5,038 nucleotides of DNA, taken from NCBI GenBank assembly GCA_026400425.1, contig JAPLPC010000589.1:1-5038 (forward strand), written 5' to 3'. Source of the DNA: Hyphomicrobiales bacterium. GTDB taxonomy: Bacteria; Pseudomonadota; Alphaproteobacteria; Rhizobiales; Xanthobacteraceae. The position numbers and the translations under genes were made by a program. The notes below the pieces were generated by a model that was not told the origin of the DNA, ran no database searches, and was given only the letters and a program-made list of their open reading frames with translations. Shown piece by piece: positions 1 through 5,038 of this stretch (positions are counted from its first letter, which is position 1; each line of letters opens with the position of its first letter).

Positions 1-2
1 CC

Positions 3-980
3 GGCCTTGGCCTCAGCATCAGCGACAGGATTGTCCGGCGCATGGGCGGGCGGATCGCGCTGGACAGCCTTGAGGGCAAAGGCGCGACGTTTGAATTTTC
101 CATCCCCCTTGCCGCTGCGGATGGTGGCGAGAACACGGAGTCCGCTTTCATCGCGCCGGACCTCAGCGGCAAATCGGTGATGCTGGTGGCGCCGCAAAGT
201 ATCGAGGCGTCGTTGATCGCACGACGGTTGGAGCGCTGGGGCGCACAACCCTACACGGTCACGGACGCGGATGTCGCGCTTGCTCTTTTGCCGGAGCGGC
301 CATGGCACGCCCTGCTGATCGACCGCGCGCTCGGTGCCGACGCTTTCGAGCGGCTTGCCGAGCGTTCGGTCGCCCATGCCACACAGCGCATCGGCCTGTT
401 CACGCCGGCGATGCGACATGAGCTGCAGCCAATCGCAACTGAAGGGCTGAGCGGCTATCTGATCAAACCGCTCCGCGCGGCATCGCTGGCGAAGCTGCTC
501 GGCTCGTCCGCAGCCGACCCCGCGCTGCCTGGCGATGAGACCGAACCGCTGCGCGCGGCCCCCGTAGCCCGCAGCGGCCTGTCGATCCTCGTCGCCGAGG
601 ACAACGAGATCAACGCCTTGCTGATGCGCGCATTGCTGACGCGGCTCGGGCATCGCACCGTGGTGACCACCGACGGCGCGCAGGCGCTAGAATCCTGGCT
701 GGCCTCCGATGCCGCCGGCACGCCTTTCGATCTGGTGCTGATGGACATCCAGATGCCCATGCTCGACGGCATCGAAGCCGCCAAGCGCATCCGCGCCCTG
801 GAGGCCGGCCAGCGCGTCCGTCGCACGCCGATCCTGGCATTGACCGCCAATACGCTGGTGGAAGATCGCTATGCCTGTTTCGAAGCCGGCATGGATGGCT
901 TCCTGCTGAAGCCGCTGGACCGCGACAAGCTGGAAGACGCGCTGAAGCATCTCGCCGCTGGACGGCATATCGCGGCGTAG
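3..980 (+). CDS. Hybrid sensor histidine kinase / response regulator, C-terminal part (5' truncated by window)
   Basis: The open frame runs in from the window edge, so the true start, sensor domain and phospho-accepting His lie upstream. Residue numbers here count from the Met codon at 42. The first codons read GLGLSISDRIV, followed by MGG and GKGATFEFSIPL, which is the G2 box and end of a HATPase_c domain. Residues about 43-154 form a receiver-like domain that keeps D94, T121 and K142, but has P51-Q52 where the metal-binding acidic pair belongs. Residues about 180-305 are a canonical receiver: acidic pair E186-D187, phospho-acceptor D235 in LMDIQMP, T268 and K290. It ends at TAG 978-980. Such proteins autophosphorylate on His and pass phosphate to the receiver Asp, usually onward to a phosphotransfer protein. 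No output domain follows, so the target is unknown. The neighbours do not reveal the signal sensed. Confidence 0.9.
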   Translation, partial: GLGLSISDRIVRRMGGRIALDSLEGKGATFEFSIPLAAADGGENTESAFIAPDLSGKSVMLVAPQSIEASLIARRLERWGAQPYTVTDADVALALLPERPWHALLIDRALGADAFERLAERSVAHATQRIGLFTPAMRHELQPIATEGLSGYLIKPLRAASLAKLLGSSAADPALPGDETEPLRAAPVARSGLSILVAEDNEINALLMRALLTRLGHRTVVTTDGAQALESWLASDAAGTPFDLVLMDIQMPMLDGIEAAKRIRALEAGQRVRRTPILALTANTLVEDRYACFEAGMDGFLLKPLDRDKLEDALKHLAAGRHIAA

Positions 981-1116
981 CGGATCATCGCGCGTCCTGT
1001 CACGCCCGCGCAACACAGCCGTCACACCTCTGTCGATCAGCCATGGTGTCTGATGCGGATGGGCCGCGTCGATTCGCGTTTGGCTATCCGCGGCCGGGGT
1101 AAGTCGGGGATTGGCT
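981..1116. other. Intergenic gap between hybrid kinase and acyltransferase genes
   Basis: This 136-base gap holds no convincing gene and no GC-rich hairpin followed by a T-run. The only inverted repeat noticed is weak (ATCAG at 1037-1041 against CTGAT around 1050, with CCATGG inside). The octamer TTGGCTAT occurs at 1080-1087 and again at 1111-1118, the second copy overlapping the start of the downstream gene. A promoter for the acyltransferase could lie here, but no clear -35/-10 pair can be assigned. Confidence 0.5.
1106..1110 (+). promoter_or_regulatory. Probable ribosome binding site that selects ATG 1117
   Basis: GGGGA lies six bases before ATG 1117 but directly touches the in-frame TTG at 1111, leaving no spacer for that codon. 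The frame is closed upstream by TGA at 1051-1053 and has no ATG or GTG in between. ATG 1117 is therefore the preferred start. Confidence 0.5.
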
Positions 1117-2038
1117 ATGCAGGGCAACGAACTCGCTCGATCGACGCCGGAGATCTTGAAGCCTGGCTTCACGAAAACAGGCGTCATCAAGCCTGGCGTC
1201 ATGCAGCTGTTGCGGCCGCATAACATGGCGCTGGCGGCGCAGACCGCGATCACCTGGTTCAAGCCGCCGCTCGCCATCGATCCTGCCAATCTCAATCCGA
1301 ACACGACCGTGTCGCTCGGACGCATGGGTCCGCTCGAAGTCCGCCTCGCCCAGGACAAGCGCGACGTGAAGCGCGCGCAGCGGCTGCGCTACAAGGTGTT
1401 CTACAAGAACGGTACTGCGATTGCCGACGCCACCACTATGCTGGCGCGCCGCGATAAAGATGCGTTCGACAAAATCTGCGATCATCTGCTGGTCATCGAT
1501 CATGCTGCCAAGCCGACGCTGTCGGGCCGACAGCCCGTGGTCGGCACCTATCGGCTGCTCCGCCACGACATGGCCACGCGGCACGGCGGCTTCTACACGC
1601 AGAATGAATTCGATCTCGACGCCATGTTGAATGCGCATCGCGGCCTGCGGTTCCTCGAACTCGGCCGCTCCTGCGTGCTCGAGCGTTATCGCACCAAGCG
1701 CACCGTCGAACTACTGTGGCACCGATCCGGATCGGCTCGCATTGCCGTTGTCGTTTCTGCATCACCACGCCCGCGCGCCGGAGCCGTGGCGCGCCCGTGC
1801 GCATGGTTCGCGTTATGTCGAGATGAACCGGATGCCGAAGGACGTCATCGACCGGAAGGCCGCGCTGCGCGCACTGCCGCCGCTGATCAAGGGCTATCTG
1901 CGGTTGGGAGCGATGATCGGTGACGGCGCGGTGATCGATCATCAGTTCGGCACCACCGACGTGCTGATCGTGATGCCGGTCTCGGCGATCGGCGCGCGAT
2001 ATATCGAACATTTCGGCGGCGAGGCGAAGGCGGCTTGA
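1117..2038 (+). pseudogene. OlsB-like GNAT-fold N-acyltransferase, frameshifted by an internal deletion
   Basis: The first part (1117 to about 1722) reads through LEVRLAQ, AQRLRYKVFY, VVGTYRLL and FLELGRSCVL, typical of the OlsB / hemolysin-like acyltransferase family (COG3176, Acetyltransf_5). Founding members transfer a 3-hydroxyacyl chain from acyl carrier protein to ornithine, the first step of ornithine lipid synthesis. After LLWH (codons 1711-1722) the frame turns to unrelated residues and stops at 1923. Family sequence resumes in the next frame with GTDPDR at 1718, continues through ALPPLIKGYLRLGA and FGTTDVLIV, and ends at TGA 2036-2038. From memory of relatives, about 21 residues (roughly GIWxYVLRHxxxVMxGCAS) should sit between these two parts. 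They are absent in every frame, so a deletion explains the break better than a single-base slip. No olsA-type acyltransferase lies nearby, so ornithine as substrate is unproven. An assembly fault is an alternative to a true pseudogene. Confidence 0.8.
1159..1203 (+). repeat. Three tandem 15-base units encoding KPGFT-KTGVI-KPGVM
   Basis: Three in-frame imperfect 15-base copies lie at 1159-1173, 1174-1188 and 1189-1203. They encode residues 15-29 of the acyltransferase N-terminus. Units one and three share AAGCCTGGC; units two and three share GGCGTCAT. The repeat lies before the conserved catalytic region, so it is probably a flexible or variable leader. Confidence 0.6.
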
Positions 2039-2058
2039 GTAGACGCTGATTGCTCAGT

Positions 2059-2170
2059 CCCTCATGGTGAGGAGCGCGCATCTCGCGCGCGTCTCGAACC
2101 ATGCGTTGGTGAAGCACCGCGCTTGCCGCCATCCTTCGAGACGCCGCTTCGCGGCTCCTCAGGATGAGGG
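2059..2170. repeat. Bradyrhizobiaceae-type palindromic repeat (BIME-like, two hairpins)
   Basis: The element starts CCCTCATGGTGAGGAGC and ends GCTCCTCAGGATGAGGG, so its ends are imperfect inverted copies. Each half can also fold by itself. The left half spans 2063-2103 (CATGGT pairing with ACCATG around a GCGCGC-rich stem). The right half spans 2130-2166 (CATCCT with AGGATG, topped by GCCGC-TTC-GCGGC). The inner arms, GTCTCGAACCATG and CATCCTTCGAGAC, are likewise inverted copies. Very similar repeats are common between genes in Bradyrhizobium and Rhodopseudomonas, as I recall. It fills most of the space between two convergent genes and ends one base from the coaA stop, so it may act as a two-way transcription stop or protect 3' ends; that role is inferred. 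Confidence 0.8.
2130..2166 (-). terminator. Possible 3'-end hairpin of the his-coaA transcript
   Basis: This is the right hairpin of the palindromic repeat, lying just past the coaA stop codon. It has an outer CATCCT/AGGATG stem and a perfect GCCGC/GCGGC inner stem with a three-base loop. No T-run follows on either strand, so it is not a classical intrinsic terminator; a role in transcript end formation or stability is inferred from its position. Confidence 0.35.
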
Positions 2171-2171
2171 C

Positions 2172-3128
2172 TTACAGCCTCCGTAACGCGACATTCTCGA
2201 TCACGTGGTCGGCGCCCTTCTTCAGGATCAAGGTCGCCCGCGGCCGTGTCGGCAAAATATTGTCTTCGAGATTGGCCAAATTGGTCCGCTCCCAGATCGC
2301 GAGCGCCGTTGCTGTCGCTTCTTCGTCGGACAACAAGGCATAACGATTGAAGTAGGATCGCTTGTCGTGGAAGGCGGTGTCGCGCAGCGCCAGGAAGCGC
2401 TTCACATACCACTCGCGCAGCGCCGGTTCGTCGGCATCGATATAGACTGAGAAATCGAAGAAGTCGGACACGACAGGCACGGCCTTGCCGTCGCGCGGCA
2501 GCCGGCCGGCCTGCAGCACGTTGACGCCTTCGACGATCAGGATGTCGGGCTGGTCGATCTCGACGAACTTGTCCGGCACGATATCGTAAGTCAGATGCGA
2601 ATAGACGGGGGCGCGGACATTGGTGCGACCGGCTTTGATGTCGCTCAGAAACTGCAGGAGCAACGGCAGATCGTAGCTCTCCGGAAAGCCCTTTTTCTGC
2701 ATGATGCCGTTGCGCTCAAGCACCGCATTCGGAAACAGGAAACCGTCGGTGGTGATCAGATCCACTTTCGGCCGCGGCGACCAGCGCGCCAACAGCGCCT
2801 GCAGCACGCGGGCCGTGGTGGATTTGCCGACCGCCACCGAGCCGGCAACGCCGATGATATAGGGCATCTTGCGGTCCTCGATGCCGAGGAACTTGCGCTG
2901 CGCCACATAGAGCCGCTGATGCGCACCGACATACATCGACAGCAGACGCGACAGCGGCAGATAGATCTCCTCCACCTCGCGCAGATCGAGGCGATCATGC
3001 ATCGAGCGCAGCGCCGCGATCTCGTCGGCATTCAGCGCCATCGGCATGTCGTCGCGCAGCTTCGCCCACTTGGCGCGGGGATAGTTGCGATACGGATCGT
3101 ATTTCTGCTCGGGTGCCCGCGTATCCAT
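2172..3128 (-). CDS. coaA: Type I pantothenate kinase (PanK)
   Basis: This enzyme phosphorylates pantothenate with ATP to 4'-phosphopantothenate, the first and usually feedback-controlled step of cytoplasmic coenzyme A synthesis. The 318-residue product has the family's normal length. It carries the P-loop GSVAVGKST at 96-104 (catalytic-site K102, matching K101 of the E. coli enzyme), R107, D128 in LITTDGF, GFPESYD at 147-153, VYSHLTYD at 175-182, and IVEGVNVLQ at 198-206, all typical of CoaA. The start is ATG 3126-3128, with GGGAC about seven bases upstream. It lies 46 bases after hisE on the same strand, and its TAA is one base from the palindromic repeat. It is probably cotranscribed with the his genes, an order I recall from other Rhizobiales. 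No sign of damage is seen. Confidence 0.97.
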   Translation of the reverse strand: MDTRAPEQKYDPYRNYPRAKWAKLRDDMPMALNADEIAALRSMHDRLDLREVEEIYLPLSRLLSMYVGAHQRLYVAQRKFLGIEDRKMPYIIGVAGSVAVGKSTTARVLQALLARWSPRPKVDLITTDGFLFPNAVLERNGIMQKKGFPESYDLPLLLQFLSDIKAGRTNVRAPVYSHLTYDIVPDKFVEIDQPDILIVEGVNVLQAGRLPRDGKAVPVVSDFFDFSVYIDADEPALREWYVKRFLALRDTAFHDKRSYFNRYALLSDEEATATALAIWERTNLANLEDNILPTRPRATLILKKGADHVIENVALRRL

Positions 3129-3174
3129 CAGAGTGTCCCGTCTATGAAGCCAGCGACTTGGTCGGTCTGCTTCG

Positions 3175-3498
3175 TCAGTCGCTTTTGCGCGACGCTTTCT
3201 CTTGGAGTCCCGATTGCTGTGTGCGTGCTCCGAGCGCCGCCTCGACGTCCTGAATCGTGATACCGCGCGACTTCAGCATCACCAGCAGATGAAACAGCAC
3301 GTCGGCGCTTTCATTGATGAGATCAGTGCGATCATCATCCACCGCGGCGATGACGGCCTCCACGGCCTCCTCGCCGAATTTCTTGGCGCAATGCACGGCG
3401 CCCTTGTCAAGCAGCTTCTTCGTATAGGAGGTTTCGCCATCGGCCGCCGCGGCGCGGGCATCGATGGTGGCGGCGAGATCGTGAAGCGTGAAGGGCAT
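3175..3498 (-). CDS. hisE: Phosphoribosyl-ATP pyrophosphohydrolase
   Basis: HisE hydrolyses phosphoribosyl-ATP to phosphoribosyl-AMP and pyrophosphate, the second step of histidine synthesis. The 107-residue protein is the stand-alone form, not fused to HisI. It shows the MazG-like metal site: KKFGEEAVEAVIAA at 39-52 with E43, E44 and E47, then ESADVLFHLLVML at 63-75 with E63 and D66. The last 16 or so residues are polar and look like a variable tail. The start ATG is 12 bases after the hisF stop, with GAGG placed six to seven bases before it. This tight spacing points to translation from the same mRNA as hisA and hisF. Confidence 0.95.
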   Translation of the reverse strand: MPFTLHDLAATIDARAAAADGETSYTKKLLDKGAVHCAKKFGEEAVEAVIAAVDDDRTDLINESADVLFHLLVMLKSRGITIQDVEAALGARTQQSGLQEKASRKSD

Positions 3499-3510
3499 CT
3501 GTGACCTCGT

Positions 3511-4272
3511 TTACGGATCGAGCCGCATCGGCAGCCCGGCACGCGTCATGTGATCCTTGGCCTGGCGGATAGTAAACTCACCGAAGTGAAAAATCGAGGC
3601 GGCGAGCACCGCGGTGGCATGACCGGACCTGATACCATCGACCAGGTGATCGAGATTGCCGACGCCGCCCGAGGCGATCACCGGCACGGCGACGCTGTCG
3701 GCAATGGCGCGGGTCAATTCGATGTCGAATCCGGTGCGGGTGCCGTCGCGATCCATCGAGGTCAGCAAGATTTCACCGGCGCCGAGCGACACCACTTCCT
3801 GGGCGAATTCGATGGCATCGATGCCGGTCGATTTGCGGCCGCCATGGGTGAAGATTTCCCAGCGCGACCCCGCACGCTTGGCGTCGATGGCGACGACGAT
3901 GCACTGGTCGCCGAATTTCTCCGCAGCTTCCTTGACGAACAGCTTGTTGGCCACCGCCGCCGAATTGATCGACACCTTGTCGGCGCCAGCGCGCAGCAAT
4001 GACTTGATATCATCCACGGTGCGGACGCCGCCGCCGACGGTGAGCGGCATGAAGCAGGCTTCGGCCGTGCGGCGGACCACGTCCATCATGGTGCCGCGGT
4101 TTTCATGGGTCGCGTTGATGTCGAGAAACGTCAGCTCGTCCGCACCGGCAGCGTCATAGGCGATGGCGGCTTCGACGGGATCGCCGGCGTCGCGCAGATC
4201 GACGAAGTTGACGCCCTTGACGACGCGGCCGTCCTTGACGTCGAGGCAGGGAATGACGCGGACCTTGAACAT
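3511..4272 (-). CDS. hisF: Imidazole glycerol phosphate synthase, cyclase subunit
   Basis: HisF uses ammonia channelled from the HisH glutaminase subunit to turn PRFAR into imidazole glycerol phosphate and AICAR, which feeds purine synthesis. The 253-residue (beta/alpha)8 barrel is full length. The two catalytic aspartates are present: D11 in VIPCLDVKDGRVVKG and D130 in VVAIDAK. Phosphate-binding loops are seen at GGG 80-82 and SGG 201-203, followed by AASIFHFGE at 224-232. Its start lies nine bases after the hisA stop, and hisE follows 12 bases after its own stop. hisH is not in the window and probably lies upstream of hisA. Confidence 0.97.
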   Translation of the reverse strand: MFKVRVIPCLDVKDGRVVKGVNFVDLRDAGDPVEAAIAYDAAGADELTFLDINATHENRGTMMDVVRRTAEACFMPLTVGGGVRTVDDIKSLLRAGADKVSINSAAVANKLFVKEAAEKFGDQCIVVAIDAKRAGSRWEIFTHGGRKSTGIDAIEFAQEVVSLGAGEILLTSMDRDGTRTGFDIELTRAIADSVAVPVIASGGVGNLDHLVDGIRSGHATAVLAASIFHFGEFTIRQAKDHMTRAGLPMRLDP

Positions 4273-4276
4273 GGGT

Positions 4277-4283
4277 TTGTCCT
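4277..4283 (-). promoter_or_regulatory. hisF ribosome binding site overlapping the hisA stop codon
   Basis: Read on the minus strand, the hisA stop TAG runs straight into AGGAC, about six bases before the hisF ATG at 4270-4272. The stop codon and Shine-Dalgarno sequence share bases. Ribosomes ending hisA would finish on the hisF entry site, which suggests translational coupling. In the present sequence the broken hisA frame would end elsewhere and could weaken that coupling. Confidence 0.6.
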
Positions 4284-4985
4284 ATGCGGCCTTGATCAGA
4301 GCGAGCGCTGCCGCGGGATCGATACGGCCGTCATACAGTGCACGGCCGGAAATGGCGCCTTCGAGTTTTTTAGCGCGCGGCTCCAGCATGGCCTTGATGT
4401 CGTCGATCGAAGCGAGACCGCCGGACGCGATCACCGGAATCGAAATCGCATCGGCCAGCGCGATGGTCGCGTCCCAGTTGATGCCCTTGAGCAGACCATC
4501 CCGCGCGATGTCGGTGAAGATGATGGCGGCGACGCCGGCATCCTCGAAACGCTGCGCGATCTCCAATGCCGTGACGGTGGAGGTCTCCGCCCAGCCGCAT
4601 CGAGACCGACGGCGACGCGGCCGGGGAATTTCCTTGCGGCCTGCTTCACCAGTTCGGGATCGCGCACCGCCGCCGTGCCGATGATGACGCGGGCGATGCC
4701 CTTCGACAGCCAGGCTTCGATGGTCGCGAGATCGCGAATGCCGCCGCCGAGTTGCACCGGAAATTTCACCCGGGTCAGCATCGCCTCGACGGCCTGCGCG
4801 TTCACCGGCTTGCCGGCAAAGGCACCGTCGAGATCGACGACATGGAGATATTCGAACCCCTGATCCTCGAACGATTGCGCCTGCGCGGCGGGATCGAGGT
4901 TGAACACGGTGGCGCGCGCCATGTCGCCTTGTTCGAGGCGAACGCACTGGCCGTTTTTCAGGTCGATGGCGGGAAACAGGATCAT
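4282..4985 (-). pseudogene. hisA: ProFAR isomerase (HisA), frameshifted by a deletion of about 25 bases
   Basis: HisA isomerises ProFAR to PRFAR, the substrate of HisF/HisH. From ATG 4983-4985 the frame encodes a clear HisA N-terminal half: MILFPAIDLKNGQ with catalytic D8, VDLDGAFAGKP, QLGGGIRD, VIIGTAAV, and VAVGLDA with the second catalytic Asp at D129. After A130 (GCG 4596-4598) the frame is lost. HisA sequence resumes one frame over at GWAETS (GGC 4594-4596) and runs through FTDIARDGLLKG, IPVIASGGL and GRALYDGR to TAG 4282-4284. Relatives have about eight residues (RDGxVAVE) between these parts, and they are missing here. Restoring 25 bases gives 729 bases, or 242 residues, a normal HisA length. 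No strong ribosome site is seen before the ATG. Because hisA is essential for histidine prototrophy and all else looks intact, a sequence or assembly error is at least as likely as true loss. Confidence 0.85.
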
Positions 4986-5038
4986 GATCGGGTCTTTTGG
5001 GTACCAGAAATGCTGTAGCTCCCTCTCCCGCACTTGCG

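Noticed and set aside
1111..1113. TTG as the acyltransferase start
   Set aside because: The GGGGA motif abuts it with no spacer, whereas ATG 1117 has normal spacing.
687..1358. Minus-strand open frame of 223 codons over the kinase end and acyltransferase start
   Set aside because: It is antisense to two clear protein families, has no recognisable motif, and arises from high GC third-position bias.
2062..2412. Minus-strand open frame reading through the palindromic repeat into the coaA region
   Set aside because: Its C-terminal part is translated repeat DNA and the rest is an alternate frame of coaA.
2595..3260. Plus-strand open frame of 221 codons
   Set aside because: It lies antisense to coaA, whose P-loop and other motifs are unmistakable. 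The Arg/Gln/His-rich translation looks like a shadow.
4590..4600. Programmed ribosomal frameshift in hisA
   Set aside because: There is no slippery heptamer or stimulating structure, and conserved residues are absent, which a frameshift event cannot restore.
4105..4863. Plus-strand open frame of 252 codons opposite hisF and hisA
   Set aside because: It is antisense to conserved HisF and HisA sequence and has no domain of its own.
4983..5033. Longer HisA start at the GTG at 5031-5033
   Set aside because: HisA proteins start at or very near MILFPAIDL. The extra 16 residues match nothing known and probably represent untranslated leader.

Overview
The window is GC-rich, tightly packed alphaproteobacterial chromosome. 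The protein sequences (HisA, HisF, HisE, CoaA, an OlsB-type acyltransferase and a hybrid kinase with a degenerate first receiver), the order hisA-hisF-hisE-coaA, and a palindromic repeat of the type scattered through Bradyrhizobium, Rhodopseudomonas, Afipia and Nitrobacter genomes all point to the family Nitrobacteraceae (Bradyrhizobiaceae). This placement comes from recalled family knowledge; no search was run.

Left part, + strand. The window opens inside a hybrid sensor histidine kinase. Only the last ATP-binding box, a degenerate receiver domain and a canonical receiver domain are present. After a 136-base gap comes an OlsB-like GNAT acyltransferase. Its frame is broken near 1718-1722, and a segment conserved in the family is missing there.

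Middle. A 112-base inverted-repeat element (2059-2170) fills most of the gap between the convergent acyltransferase and coaA genes. It ends one base from the coaA stop codon.

Right part, - strand. hisA, hisF, hisE and coaA follow one another with gaps of 9, 12 and 46 bases and look like one transcript. HisA (ProFAR isomerase) makes the substrate of the HisF/HisH imidazole glycerol phosphate synthase. HisE removes pyrophosphate from phosphoribosyl-ATP earlier in the same pathway. CoaA starts coenzyme A synthesis from pantothenate. hisA is frameshifted at about 4594-4598, where roughly 25 bases seem to be missing straight after a catalytic Asp.

I found no undescribed system here. The gene content is housekeeping. 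The main anomaly is two separate out-of-frame deletions within 3 kb, one in a gene needed for histidine synthesis. This suggests an assembly or sequence fault, or otherwise real gene decay. No tRNA, rRNA, CRISPR, insertion sequence or phage gene was seen.
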